NCBI GenBank assembly: GCA_021845665.1
Contig: JAJZVO010000003.1
Location: 62,001 to 126,000, forward strand
Direction of reading: 5' to 3'
DNA from: Bacteroidota bacterium
GTDB lineage: Bacteria > Bacteroidota > Ignavibacteria > Kryptoniales > JAKASW01
Length of the DNA stretch: 64,000 nt
This document shows, piece after piece, positions 43,424 through 53,091 of this stretch. Position numbers and translations under genes: made by a program. Under the pieces are notes generated by a model that was not told the DNA's origin, made no database searches, and saw nothing but the letters and a program-made list of their open reading frames with translations. Each line of letters starts with the position of its first letter. The stretch's first letter is position 1.

Positions 43424-44392
43424 CTAAAATTCCTTTGCCTTTTCAAAAACCAGTGAAGCGAGCGCCTCGATAAATTTCGGCGAATCGTTAAGCGCAGGCA
43501 TCATTTCAAATTGCTCTATTCCAGCGGCCTTAGCCTCATTCCTGAAGAGGTAATTGACTTCATACAGAGTTTCGGAGTGTTCGCTCACAAAGCTTATCGG
43601 TATCACAAGCATTTTTTTGTTCCCCTCCGCTGCAAGTCGCTTGATTTCGGCCAGCGTTGGCGGACCGAGCCACTTCACCGGTCCGACTCTGCTTTGATAT
43701 GCGAGCGAGTAAGGGTTCGTGAATTTGCCGGTTACGAGGTCGACAGTCTCAATGATTTGTTTCTGATAAGGGTCTCCTCTTTCGATGACACTGACGGGGA
43801 CACCATGAGCGCTGAAGAGAAGATAAACTTCTTCTCTCGACCCCTGGGGAAACTTCGTCAAAGCCTCGTTGATTCTGTCCGCAAGTGCCTCGATGTACGG
43901 TGGGTCATTGTTGTAGCTCTCGATCTGAAGCACCTTCATTCTTCTGTTGAGATTGTGCGTAACACGGTTCCACTCTTCAAAGCTCGAGAGAGTCGTCGTC
44001 CTCGAGTAATGGGGAAAGAGCGGCAGGAGTATGACATTCTCTACGTTATCGTTCATGATAGCGTTGTAGGCGTCCTCAATATAAGGTTTGAAATATCTCA
44101 TCCCGATATAAACTTTCGCATCAATCGACTGCCGCAGTCTATCATCGAGAGCTTCGGCCTGTCTGACGGTAAGTTCGTACTGAGGCGACTTTCCACCCAT
44201 CACTTCGTAGTAATGAGCGGTCTTCTTTGCCCGCCGCCTGGCTATGAATCTTGCCAATATCCTCCTCGGGAATCCACGTAACGGAATTTCGATGATGTAC
44301 GGGTCCATGAAAAGGTTGAACAGAAATTCCTCGACGTCGGCAGCCGACAGGGGACCGCCAAGGTTCAGAAGAACAACGCCGATCTTCCCCAT
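43424..44392 (-). CDS. hemH: Ferrochelatase
   Basis: 322 aa from ATG 44392 (GKIGVVLLNLGGPLSAADVE); the open frame begins 12 codons earlier without support. Catalytic His in LLFSAHGVPVSVIERGDPY, substrate region VYIGMRYFKPYIEDAY, and VIPISFVSEHSETLYEV. Inserts ferrous iron into the porphyrin. Six bases from hemG. Confidence 0.96.
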   Translation of the reverse strand: MGKIGVVLLNLGGPLSAADVEEFLFNLFMDPYIIEIPLRGFPRRILARFIARRRAKKTAHYYEVMGGKSPQYELTVRQAEALDDRLRQSIDAKVYIGMRYFKPYIEDAYNAIMNDNVENVILLPLFPHYSRTTTLSSFEEWNRVTHNLNRRMKVLQIESYNNDPPYIEALADRINEALTKFPQGSREEVYLLFSAHGVPVSVIERGDPYQKQIIETVDLVTGKFTNPYSLAYQSRVGPVKWLGPPTLAEIKRLAAEGNKKMLVIPISFVSEHSETLYEVNYLFRNEAKAAGIEQFEMMPALNDSPKFIEALASLVFEKAKEF

Positions 44393-44438
44393 TACGGTCT
44401 CCCTCTGCCAAATGACGACACACCGCATCCTGTTCGCA

Positions 44439-45479
44439 TCATCGCTTCTGCTCGAAAGCGTTCCACTCCTTCACGAAATCGACGAGAACCTTAACACTTT
44501 CCACCGGCGTACCGGCGAGTATGCCGTGTCCAAGATTGAAGATATGTCTTCCCTTCGGCGCACGAGAAAGCACCTTTCGTGCCTCCGACCGAATTGTCTC
44601 TTTGCCCGCAAGTAGAACGACGGGATCAAGATTACCTTGTAAGACCACGTCGATTTTCCCTGCCGCTTCGTCGATGCCTATCGTCCAGTCGATACCGATT
44701 GCCGCAGCACCCAAATCGCCTATCTCCTTCAATGAATGGTTCGCCGCTTTCGCGTAGATAATCACAGGGACTTCGCCGCGAAGCGACTCGACAATTTGTT
44801 TGATATACCGGAGTGAAAACTCTTCGTATAAGCGCGGCGAAAGCAGTCCGGCCCACGAGTCAAAAATCTGGACCACATCCGCGCCTGCCTCGTGCTGCAT
44901 TTTCAAATATGAAATGGCGCTCGTTGTCAGCATCTGCAATAGCTCGTGAGCCGTCAAAGGGTCATCGTAGAGCATTGCTCTGGCATGGACAAATTCGCCG
45001 CCTTTTCCTTCCACCATGTAGGCGAAAAGCGTCCATGGCGAGCCACAGAACCCAATGAGCGGTACGCGCCCGTTCAACCTTGCAACCGTAAGCCGGATCG
45101 CATCTGCGACATATTTCAAATTCTTTTCGCAGTCGGCCTCGCGGACCGACGAAAGATCGGACTTCTTTCTGATGGGGTTTGTGAAGCGCGGCCCGCCTCT
45201 CCCCTCTTCGACGACGAGATTCAGACCCATCGCCTCGGGAAGGACTAGTATGTCGGAGAAAATTATCGCCGCATCCACACCGATTATCTCGACAGGCTGG
45301 ATCGTCACTTCGGAAGACAGTTCCGGCTCACGACACATAGTGAGAAAATCGTGGCGGGCCCTTACGGCCATGTATTCGGGAAGGTAGCGCCCAGCCTGAC
45401 GCATGATCCATATAGGGGTCCTCTCCGCGCGCTCGCCCCTCAGTACACGAAGCAGTAAATCGTTCTCAAGCTTTTTCAT
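44439..45479 (-). CDS. hemE: Uroporphyrinogen decarboxylase
   Basis: 346 aa from ATG 45479. TPIWIMRQAGRYLPEYMAVR is the family signature; VPLIGFCGSPWTLFAYMVEG and FNLGHGILAGTPVESVKVLV also conserved. Removes four acetate carboxyls from uroporphyrinogen III. Overlaps the hemD 3' end by 14 bases. Confidence 0.97.
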   Translation of the reverse strand: MKKLENDLLLRVLRGERAERTPIWIMRQAGRYLPEYMAVRARHDFLTMCREPELSSEVTIQPVEIIGVDAAIIFSDILVLPEAMGLNLVVEEGRGGPRFTNPIRKKSDLSSVREADCEKNLKYVADAIRLTVARLNGRVPLIGFCGSPWTLFAYMVEGKGGEFVHARAMLYDDPLTAHELLQMLTTSAISYLKMQHEAGADVVQIFDSWAGLLSPRLYEEFSLRYIKQIVESLRGEVPVIIYAKAANHSLKEIGDLGAAAIGIDWTIGIDEAAGKIDVVLQGNLDPVVLLAGKETIRSEARKVLSRAPKGRHIFNLGHGILAGTPVESVKVLVDFVKEWNAFEQKR

Positions 45480-46227
45480 GCTCAACCATACTCGCAATCA
45501 GGCTCTCTGTAGTGGAGTTGACGGGAACCACATCGACGTAAAGTCCCGCGTTCTCCGCCGCCTTCTTAGTTGTGGGACCGATGACTGCGATCTCTTTTCT
45601 CTTCAATACGGAGGCTCCGAAAATGGCCAGGAAATTCTTCGCTTGAGAAGGACTAAAAAAGACAACTGCATCAAATTCGCCGGACGAAATCCGCGATTTC
45701 AATTTTTCATCGAGAGAATCGTTAGGAAGAGTGTTGTAAACGACGATTTCATCTACTTCTCCCTCATCTGCCCTTATAGACAGGGCAACATCGCTCCCGG
45801 CAAGATTCCCTTTGGGGATCAGGACTTTCTTCCCTTTCCAATCGAGACCTGCGAGAGATTTCAGCATATCGGTGGAAGTATATTTCTCGGGAACCATGTC
45901 TGGTTTTATTCCCGATTCATTCAATAGTTCTGCCGTCGTCTTTCCAATTGCAACCACATACGGGCGGCCGGCAGCTTCCTTCTTGAAAGACACATGAGAA
46001 AGGAGATGCCGGACGGCGTTGACTGATGTGAAAACGACCGCGTCATAATTTCCAGCGGATGAGACTTTCCGCACATCGTCGGGTGACAGGTTCGCAGGCT
46101 CTATTTTAATCGTCGGGAGACCGATCACATTCGCACCCAACTTCTCGAGCCCTGATGTAATGGCGCCGGACTGCTCCTCAGCCCGAGTCACGACAATCCT
46201 TTTACCCGAAAGCGGCAACCCGTCCAT
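45466..46227 (-). CDS. hemD: Uroporphyrinogen-III synthase
   Basis: 253 aa. Poorly conserved family, recognised by KRIVVTRAEEQSGAITSGLE, FTSVNAVRHLLSH, VAIGKTTAELLNESGIKPDM, VVFFSPSQAKNFLAIFG and VIGPTTKKAAENAGL plus its place between hemC and hemE. Closes and inverts hydroxymethylbilane. Confidence 0.94.
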   Translation of the reverse strand: MDGLPLSGKRIVVTRAEEQSGAITSGLEKLGANVIGLPTIKIEPANLSPDDVRKVSSAGNYDAVVFTSVNAVRHLLSHVSFKKEAAGRPYVVAIGKTTAELLNESGIKPDMVPEKYTSTDMLKSLAGLDWKGKKVLIPKGNLAGSDVALSIRADEGEVDEIVVYNTLPNDSLDEKLKSRISSGEFDAVVFFSPSQAKNFLAIFGASVLKRKEIAVIGPTTKKAAENAGLYVDVVPVNSTTESLIASMVEHEKA

Positions 46228-46258
46228 CAGGCCAATCCCTCTGAGATTCCGGCGTCCC

Positions 46259-47182
46259 TCAAGCTGACGCGCTCCTTATCTCTTCGAGTATCTTGTCTGC
46301 GCCAAGAGACAAGAGTTTATCCGCCAGATTTTGTCCGGAATTCTCCGGGTCATTTACACTAAGTGGAACGGACTCCTTTATGAGCGTCTCGCCGTCCAGA
46401 GAGGCAACCATGCCGCGAAGGTTCTTGTCTTTGAGAGAAGTGTAGATACCGATCGGCACCTGGCAGCCGCCTTCGAGCTTCCTGAGAAAAGCACGTTCGG
46501 CAAGGGCAGCGGTCTCGGACTCTGCGGAATTGAATCCCCGGAGAAGTTCCTTTATTTTTCCGTCCCCTTTGCGGGCTTCTACAGCAATAATTCCCTGCCC
46601 CACCGCGGGGATCATCGTTTTTGGTTCTAGGATCTCAGTCACCTTGTCAGCCATGTCGAGACGTTTGATGCCGGCGTAAGCCAGTATCATAGCGGCGTAT
46701 CCCTCTTCTTCGAGTTTCCTGAGGCGAGTATTGAGATTCCCCCTGATGTCGACCAGGTTCAGGTCGCTTCGAAGATGCATCAGCTGCGATCTTCTCCTCA
46801 GGCTTCCGGTTGCCACCGTCGACCCCTTCGGAAGTTCGAGTAGTTTCATGCCGTCCTGCGCTATCAACGCATCGCGGACATCTTCTCGAAGGCTGAATGC
46901 AATAATGCCGAGTTTGTCAGGCAGTTCTGTTGGCAGATCCTTCAGGCTGTGGACGGCACAATCGATTTCTCCATCCAGAATCGCCCTCTCAATTTCACGA
47001 GTGAACAGCCCCTTGTCGCCTATCTTTGATAAAGGCGAGTCGAGCACTTTGTCGCCGGTCGTCTTTATCTTGACGATTTCAATTTCCAGTTCAAGATTAC
47101 TATTCTTAAGAAACGCTGCGACCACATTTGCCTGGTAGAGTGCAAGCTGGCTGCCGCGCGTCCCAATTCTAATTCTTTCCAT
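46259..47182 (-). CDS. hemC: Hydroxymethylbilane synthase (porphobilinogen deaminase)
   Basis: 307 aa. IRIGTRGSQLALYQANVVAA, HSLKDLPTELP, TGSLRRRSQLMHLRSDLNLV and the dipyrromethane-cofactor Cys in RKLEGGCQVPIGIYTSL. Polymerises four porphobilinogens. Overlaps the hemA 3' end by 14 bases, implying coupling. Confidence 0.97.
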   Translation of the reverse strand: MERIRIGTRGSQLALYQANVVAAFLKNSNLELEIEIVKIKTTGDKVLDSPLSKIGDKGLFTREIERAILDGEIDCAVHSLKDLPTELPDKLGIIAFSLREDVRDALIAQDGMKLLELPKGSTVATGSLRRRSQLMHLRSDLNLVDIRGNLNTRLRKLEEEGYAAMILAYAGIKRLDMADKVTEILEPKTMIPAVGQGIIAVEARKGDGKIKELLRGFNSAESETAALAERAFLRKLEGGCQVPIGIYTSLKDKNLRGMVASLDGETLIKESVPLSVNDPENSGQNLADKLLSLGADKILEEIRSASA

Positions 47183-48458
47183 TTGTCTTCTCTTGGTGGG
47201 ATTCCTCGGCGAGGCCGAACAGCGACTTCAGCGTATTCACACGATCGACGACTGATATTCCGTTCTCAGCGCTCTTGAGATTCGTCATGGGTTCGTGAAG
47301 GATCTTGTTTACTAACGAGCGCGTCACTTCGTCCAGTATCCTGGCATCTGCTCCATCGATCTTGCTCTTGTAACGCTTGAGTTCTTCTTCTCTGATCAGC
47401 TCGATCTTGTCGCGGAGCATTTTTATCGTAGGACCAACTTCCAGGGAATTGTACCATTTCACAAAATCATTGAGCTCTTCGTCGAGAACCCTTTGAACGG
47501 CTACTATTTCGGCGCGGCGCATCTGCATGTTATTCTGAACGATGAGCTGTAGAGAATCGATGTCGTTAAGGAAGACGTAAGGGATCTTCTTAACCGCCGG
47601 ATCCACATTCCTCGGCACGCCGATATCTATAATGAGAAGCGGGTTGCTTTCTCGCCCTTTCATGGCTGCGGCAACCATATCGCGTGTCAGAACATAGTCC
47701 GATCCGCCGACACTCGATATGACAATGTCAGCCTCCTGGAGCCGTGCTCGCATCTCTTCAAGAGATATCGCCTCTCCCATTCCCATTTGTTCGGCAAGAT
47801 TCTTTGCGCGCTCGAGAGTCCTGTTCGCGATGAGGAGCCTCGATATCTCTTTGGGCTTGAGATCTTTTGCCGCAAGCTCCGCAGTCTCGCCTGCACCGAT
47901 GAGCATCGTCGTCCTTCCTTTGAGGGACCCGAAAATCTTCTCGGCCAATTCGACGGCAGCATAACTGACCGAGACGGCACCTTCCGAAATCTTCGTCTCG
48001 CCCTTTACACGCTTTCCCGCCTTCAGGGCTACCTGGCAAATGTGGTGCATTAGTGTTCCGACCATGCCGAGCTCTACGCCGGTATTATACGCCTCCTTGA
48101 CCTGTCCGAGAACCTGTATATCACCGAGCATCAGCGAGTCAATTCCGGATGCAACGGCAAAGAGATGCCTGACCGCATCAAATCCCTCGAAAGTCTCAAA
48201 CTGGACATCCAGCTCTCCGTCTTTCAGTTTCTTTCCTTCCCTGATTAACCGGTACAATTCGTCGTGGGTCTTCGGAGCAGAGGATGGAATAAAATATAGC
48301 TCCGTGCGGTTGCACGTGGAGACTACCAGCGACTCGCGTGCTACCACCTTCAGCTTTTCCGCAATCCCCCGGATCTCTTCGGAGGTATAATATATTTTTT
48401 CGCGGGCTTCAACATTTGCGGTCCGGTGATTTATCGAAACCGCGGTTAGCTTTAACAT
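47169..48458 (-). CDS. hemA: Glutamyl-tRNA reductase
   Basis: 429 aa. N-terminal SINHRTANVEAREKI, nucleophile Cys in LVVSTCNRTELYFI, NADPH site TMLIGAGETAELAAKDL and C-terminal dimerisation helices. Reduces glutamyl-tRNA to glutamate-1-semialdehyde, so the cell uses the C5 pathway and hemL is its partner. Follows hemX by 66 bases. Confidence 0.97.
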   Translation of the reverse strand: MLKLTAVSINHRTANVEAREKIYYTSEEIRGIAEKLKVVARESLVVSTCNRTELYFIPSSAPKTHDELYRLIREGKKLKDGELDVQFETFEGFDAVRHLFAVASGIDSLMLGDIQVLGQVKEAYNTGVELGMVGTLMHHICQVALKAGKRVKGETKISEGAVSVSYAAVELAEKIFGSLKGRTTMLIGAGETAELAAKDLKPKEISRLLIANRTLERAKNLAEQMGMGEAISLEEMRARLQEADIVISSVGGSDYVLTRDMVAAAMKGRESNPLLIIDIGVPRNVDPAVKKIPYVFLNDIDSLQLIVQNNMQMRRAEIVAVQRVLDEELNDFVKWYNSLEVGPTIKMLRDKIELIREEELKRYKSKIDGADARILDEVTRSLVNKILHEPMTNLKSAENGISVVDRVNTLKSLFGLAEESHQEKTNGKN

Positions 48459-48524
48459 TCGACCTTGAGTTATTTACAATAGCCGAATGGCAGGCAGCGA
48501 ATGTTTTTCAAGGCTGTCATTCAT

Positions 48525-49352
48525 CTATCTGAAATTATGAAAACTCGGCAAAAAAACATTTACAGCAACCATCGATACCAAAGTCAAAACAAATCCTACC
48601 ATAGAAACAATAATGACCGTCCGCCCGGTCCATCGCATCGCCTTCTTCGATACGAGCGCGATGAAATAGATTATCCAGACAATATCTGTAATTATGAGCT
48701 TTGGGTCGGAATACGAAAAATCGTCGATCGTTTTCGGAAGCCAGACATATCCGACTAATATTACTATCGATAGAAAAATAAAGCCGAACACGATGGATAC
48801 GAAACTCAACCTTTCGAGTGTCTTAAGATCGGGAAGTTTTCGATAAACAATCCCGAACCTGTTTGTTCTTATCTCGTGATACATCATCAGGTAAAGGCCC
48901 CCGTAAACAGCCGAAATCGCGAGAGCACTGTATCCGAGCATGGCGCTGACAACATGCAATCCCAGCAAACTCGATTTGATGATCGGGTTGATCTGGACCT
49001 GCAATTTAATGAACGCGGCGGACACAACCTGAAACATCAGTGCCAGGGAAAGGATGAACATCCCTGTCTCTTTCACCTTAGTCTTCATTTCTATGTAGAT
49101 ATATGCGATGCCGATCGTAAACGCCACGACCGTCATTATTTCAAACACATCCGTTGTCGGTGGATGCCCCGTCAGGATCGTCCTGCTGACAAGATATATG
49201 AAATGCACAATCAGCGTGCCAACAAGGAAACGCGTCCTATTCCTCAATCCGAAGGGTTCATCGAGGAAAAATGCCAATCCGTAGAGGAAAATTGTGAACA
49301 AATACAGGATCGGCAGCGAAATATTGAGCAAATCAACGAAATATTCGAGCAT
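48525..49352 (-). CDS. hemX: HemX/CcsA-like cytochrome c assembly membrane protein
   Basis: 275 aa with about eight membrane segments (LFTIFLYGLAFFLDEPFGLR, LHVVSAMLGYSALAISAVYG, GLYLMMYHEIRTN, FVSIVFGFIFLSIVILVGYV). Belongs to the CcmC/CcsA/HemX superfamily. The tryptophan-rich heme-binding WWD motif of CcsA is not seen, which with the position before hemA favours HemX, reported to lower HemA levels in Bacillus. First gene of the heme operon. Confidence 0.88.
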   Translation of the reverse strand: MLEYFVDLLNISLPILYLFTIFLYGLAFFLDEPFGLRNRTRFLVGTLIVHFIYLVSRTILTGHPPTTDVFEIMTVVAFTIGIAYIYIEMKTKVKETGMFILSLALMFQVVSAAFIKLQVQINPIIKSSLLGLHVVSAMLGYSALAISAVYGGLYLMMYHEIRTNRFGIVYRKLPDLKTLERLSFVSIVFGFIFLSIVILVGYVWLPKTIDDFSYSDPKLIITDIVWIIYFIALVSKKAMRWTGRTVIIVSMVGFVLTLVSMVAVNVFLPSFHNFR

Positions 49353-49371
49353 GACCTTTCAAGTTAGCCAA

Positions 49372-49380
49372 GGGGGGGGG
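49372..49380. repeat. Homopolymer of 9 G in the heme-operon leader
   Basis: Nine G on the plus strand, 20-28 bases upstream of the hemX start codon and before its AAAGG ribosome-binding site. Length changes here would alter the leader or promoter spacing. It also lies near the divergent 49570 gene. Confidence 0.8.
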
Positions 49381-49569
49381 AAACTTCAACACTTGCCGGG
49401 ATAACTGGCTTACAGGCCAATTTGAGAAAGGAGACCAAAACGCCGATCACATTGAATTTGTGTGCAGCGCCTGAAATGAGCGTACGGCTCAGGGAGGGTT
49501 GGTGCCGGACACATGGCAGCTACGTAACTCTTGACTTCAAAAGAGTTCAGGGATAAATTTAACGCGAAG

Positions 49570-49983
49570 ATGAAGTATCTCCTTACCGCAGCCGCCATAT
49601 TCCTGATGGCACTGATGCCAACATCAAACGTGGTTTTCTCGGACGTTCGCGGGAGCAGCGTCTCTGACGGCATATTGATTCAATGGTCCACATCGGTTGA
49701 AAGCGGCATCAAGGATTTCGCAGTTGAGAAGGCATCCCAAATCAACAATAAGTTTTTCCAAATCGGCACGGTAAACCCAGCGGGCGCAGGAAACGTTTAT
49801 CAGTTTACCGACAAGCAGATATACAAGACATCTTCCTCGTCGGTTTTTGTTTACCGCATAAGGGCCGACGGAGATGATAACAGCGTTACCTACTCCGATC
49901 CCATCACTGTCAGCTATGAATTCTCGGGGCTGTCCGGAGTGGCAGCACGGACATGGGGCAGCATCAAAGCAATGTTTAGATGA
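49570..49983 (+). CDS. Small secreted protein with fibronectin-III-like sequence
   Basis: 137 aa from ATG 49570; the frame opens 13 codons earlier. Signal peptide MKYLLTAAAIFLMALMPTSN. The rest (GSSVSDGILIQWSTSVESGI, KDFAVEKASQINNKFFQIG, VFVYRIRADGDDNSVTYSDP) is the pattern of a single Fn3-like beta domain, often seen in Bacteroidota surface proteins. The stop overlaps the SpoIID start (ATGA), so the two are coupled and both exported. Confidence 0.75.
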   Translation: MKYLLTAAAIFLMALMPTSNVVFSDVRGSSVSDGILIQWSTSVESGIKDFAVEKASQINNKFFQIGTVNPAGAGNVYQFTDKQIYKTSSSSVFVYRIRADGDDNSVTYSDPITVSYEFSGLSGVAARTWGSIKAMFR

Positions 49984-51326
49984 CGTTTTGCCCGGAGGAT
50001 CCCACGGGGCCGGAAGTTCGACTGAGACCCTCCGCAGGAGTTCTGCTTTTCACACTCATCATTGCCTTTGCCGCTTCTCCCTCGTTTGCTCGCTCGATAA
50101 CCGTTTATACTCACCAGCCTGATATCCGAGTCTCCTTGGCAGAAAACCGAAAAAGCCTTTCACTCGTCATACAAGGAAAATGCGACCTGATTTACCAGGA
50201 CGTGAGAATTGCCTCGCTCACCAACACTTCGATCTCATTCCATTTTACTCCTCAGGGCTCACCCGTCGCGAGTCTGTCCGATCAGAAGATAGACTTCTAC
50301 TCCCCGATCGAATTAGAGCCCCCGGGCATGCTTGCCCCCATCATCAGCCCGAGCGATCCTCTCGGCGTAATGTTCAATGGGGAGACTTATCCGGGAACTA
50401 TCGAAATAATGCCGGAGAGTAACGGCTCATTCCGCGTGATTAACAGAGTTCCTCTCGAAACCTACCTCAGGGGAGTCGTCCCGAACGAGCTCATCAACAA
50501 CCTCCAGCCAAATGAATTGCAGGCATGCATGGCGCAAGCCATCGCGGCCCGGAATTACGCGTTCTTCAGGATGAGCAACATCGACTCTTTCGCGAATGAT
50601 CCTGCCTCAAAGGGATTTGACGTATACTCGGATACAAGGGACCAGGTCTACTCCGGCATCGAGGGATACAAACCCATCGCCGACACCGCAGTTGAACTCA
50701 CCCGCGGAATGATAGTCGAGTACAACGGAGAGCCGGCAAGATGTTTCTTTTTCTCGACGTGCGGCGGACATACGGCGGCGGTCCAGGATGTCTGGCAGGG
50801 ACAGCCTGCACTTCCGTATCTGCAGGGTGTTTCCGACATCGACCCGGCCACCGGAGAACCGTTCTGCATCTTCAATCCGAATTTCTACTGGAGTACGAGC
50901 TTCACCGGGCGTGAGCTGACAGAGCTCGTGAAGCGTAATCTTGCCATGGCGAGCCCGAACTATAGCGGAGTGACTGTCGACGGCAATGTCATGTCGTTGA
51001 AAATACTTGATCGGTTCAAGTCCGGACGCGTCGACCTACTCGAAATCAAAATGGACGACGGCCGTGTTTTCTGCGTCCGGGGGGACCGGACGAGGTACCT
51101 ATTCAAGCGCAGCGATGGCTCGATTCTAAAGAGCAGCTTGTTCACAATCGAGATCCTTCACAAGTACGGCGGTGGCATCGCAAGAGTAATTCTCAAGGGA
51201 AAAGGGAACGGCCATGGAGTCGGGATGTGCCAGTGGGGCGCGCTCGGTATGTCGCGGCTGGGATATACATTCAGGCAAATCCTCTCGCACTATTATCCTG
51301 GCACAGTCATTAAAAAAGTCTACTGA
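49980..51326 (+). CDS. SpoIID/LytB-domain protein
   Basis: 448 aa with signal peptide (VLLFTLIIAFAASPSFAR). SpoIID core: VPLETYLRGVVPNELINN (the Glu corresponds to the catalytic acid of SpoIID lytic transglycosylase), AQAIAARNYAFFRM, FSTCGGHTAAVQDVW and C-terminal GNGHGVGMCQWGALGMSRLG. Predicted to cut glycan strands of peptidoglycan after amidase action. In non-sporulating bacteria these serve division or wall turnover. Followed by maf. Confidence 0.92.
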   Translation: MTFCPEDPTGPEVRLRPSAGVLLFTLIIAFAASPSFARSITVYTHQPDIRVSLAENRKSLSLVIQGKCDLIYQDVRIASLTNTSISFHFTPQGSPVASLSDQKIDFYSPIELEPPGMLAPIISPSDPLGVMFNGETYPGTIEIMPESNGSFRVINRVPLETYLRGVVPNELINNLQPNELQACMAQAIAARNYAFFRMSNIDSFANDPASKGFDVYSDTRDQVYSGIEGYKPIADTAVELTRGMIVEYNGEPARCFFFSTCGGHTAAVQDVWQGQPALPYLQGVSDIDPATGEPFCIFNPNFYWSTSFTGRELTELVKRNLAMASPNYSGVTVDGNVMSLKILDRFKSGRVDLLEIKMDDGRVFCVRGDRTRYLFKRSDGSILKSSLFTIEILHKYGGGIARVILKGKGNGHGVGMCQWGALGMSRLGYTFRQILSHYYPGTVIKKVY

Positions 51327-51388
51327 AAGAATTTTGAATTCTAGTTTTTAGATTCTCAATTATCGCGTGGAAAGAGTCAAGTTAAAGA

Positions 51389-51973
51389 ATGGATCTTCCG
51401 CACATATATCTCGCTTCCCGTTCTCCACGCAGGCGCCAGATGCTCGAGATGGTCGGCATAAAATTCACGCTGCTCGACGTTGAGGTTGACGAGGACAATC
51501 ACTTCGCGGACAATCCCGAAGATTACGTCATGAGTCTGTCCGAGAAGAAGGCAAGAGAGGCCGCTGCGCAAATAAAGAAGGGCATCATTGCCACCGCGGA
51601 CACGATCGTCTATATCGACGGCAGAATCCTGAACAAGCCGGTGGACGCCGACGACGCGAGGAGAATGCTAAGGACGTTGAGCGGCCGGACGCATACGGTT
51701 TACACGGGGTTTACACTGTTCGAGATACCCGGCAGGAGAATTCTCAGGGAATGCGGAGCGACACAGGTCACTTTCAGGGCACTTGAAGATGATGAGATTG
51801 AGGAATATATCCAGTCCGGCGCACCATTCGACAAGGCCGGTGCCTACGGCATTCAGGACGACCTCAGTGCCTTGTTTGTGGAGCGAATAGACGGAGATTT
51901 CTACAACGTGGTTGGATTACCGTTACCCAGGTTTTATCTTGCCCTAAAAAGGTTCGGGACCACGGCCAAATAA
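51389..51973 (+). CDS. maf: Maf-family nucleoside triphosphate pyrophosphatase
   Basis: 194 aa. LASRSPRRRQMLEMVGI, DTIVYIDGRILNKPVDADDA, LSGRTHTVYTGF and FDKAGAYGIQDDLSALFVER are the Maf signatures. Hydrolyses non-canonical or dTTP/UTP-type nucleotides and is linked to division arrest. Close behind spoIID in a likely plus-strand operon. Confidence 0.95.
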   Translation: MDLPHIYLASRSPRRRQMLEMVGIKFTLLDVEVDEDNHFADNPEDYVMSLSEKKAREAAAQIKKGIIATADTIVYIDGRILNKPVDADDARRMLRTLSGRTHTVYTGFTLFEIPGRRILRECGATQVTFRALEDDEIEEYIQSGAPFDKAGAYGIQDDLSALFVERIDGDFYNVVGLPLPRFYLALKRFGTTAK

Positions 51974-52021
51974 GATGTCCCCCATTGAAGGTCTTGCCCT
52001 CCAATCAGCGATGGGCGCCGA

Positions 52022-53005
52022 ATGCTGAAGAATCTCCGTAAGAAGCTATTCATCTCTTTGGCGATCGGTGCGGTAATCGGCGTCGCCTTCTCGCTCTATG
52101 CAAACGTCGGTGAGCTGAAGCAGACCATCGAGACATTTTCATACGATCTGCTTCCGCTCGTGCTCGCGCTCTCTCTCGCTAATTATTTGATCCGGTTCGT
52201 CAGGTGGCAGTTATATCTCAAGGCGCTGAAGATCGAAGTCCCGCGGTCCGAGAGCTTCGGCGTTTTCATGTCTTCACTTGCAATGTCCGTAACTCCCGGC
52301 AAGATGGGGGAGATCCTGAAGTCTTACTTCCTCAAGGAGCTGAACTCGGTTCCCATCAGCAAATCTGCACCGATCGTGCTTGCCGAGAGGCTTACCGACC
52401 TCCTTTCGCTTCTGATCATCGCGATGATCGGAGCCTACAGTATCGGTCACGACAAGAAGCTGATAATAATCTTCGGGCTTGTATTCATTCTGAGCATAGC
52501 AGTAATCGCGGACCGCTCGCTGTCGATGAGAATTATTCGTTACCTGAGGAGGATACCTGTCGTTTCGAAATGGATTAAAGAGATCGAGACCGCCTACGAG
52601 AGCTCACATACCCTCCTGACGGGAAGAGTTCTCGTCGTATCCATGTTGCTCGGGCTGGTTGCATGGTTTTCTGAATGCATCGGTTTTATGTTTGTACTCG
52701 ATGGGGTCGATGTTCACTTAAAGCTCTTGTCGGCGTCGTTCATTTACTCATTCTCGACCGTTGTCGGGGCAGTCTCATTTCTCCCCGGCGGACTCGGTGC
52801 AACCGACACTTCTCTTGCCGGACTACTGATATTCGCGAAGATACCAAAAGACGCTGCGGTCGCAGCCACATTCATAATACGGGGCGCGACTCTCTGGTTC
52901 GCTGTCATAATTGGCGCCGGAGTACTATCTTACATGCAGAAAAGGTACTCGATTGCCCTTAAGTCAAAACTCGAGAACAACGGGCGCGCGCTTCCGGAGG
53001 AATGA
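52022..53005 (+). CDS. Lysylphosphatidylglycerol-synthase-type membrane domain protein (UPF0104)
   Basis: 327 aa, about eight membrane helices. The family marks NYLIRFVRWQLYLKAL, SVTPGKMGEILKSYFLKEL, VLAERLTDLLSLLIIA and FLPGGLGATDTSLAGLL are present. No C-terminal aminoacyl-transferase domain, so this is the stand-alone flippase-like module. Lipid substrate unknown. Confidence 0.88.
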   Translation: MLKNLRKKLFISLAIGAVIGVAFSLYANVGELKQTIETFSYDLLPLVLALSLANYLIRFVRWQLYLKALKIEVPRSESFGVFMSSLAMSVTPGKMGEILKSYFLKELNSVPISKSAPIVLAERLTDLLSLLIIAMIGAYSIGHDKKLIIIFGLVFILSIAVIADRSLSMRIIRYLRRIPVVSKWIKEIETAYESSHTLLTGRVLVVSMLLGLVAWFSECIGFMFVLDGVDVHLKLLSASFIYSFSTVVGAVSFLPGGLGATDTSLAGLLIFAKIPKDAAVAATFIIRGATLWFAVIIGAGVLSYMQKRYSIALKSKLENNGRALPEE

Positions 53006-53091
53006 TCTTCAGCGGAGGTTTGCCGCATTGATAATAAGTCACGGAACCCGCCTTTGTTTCCGGCGATCCGGACTCGAATGAAAGGCATGCG

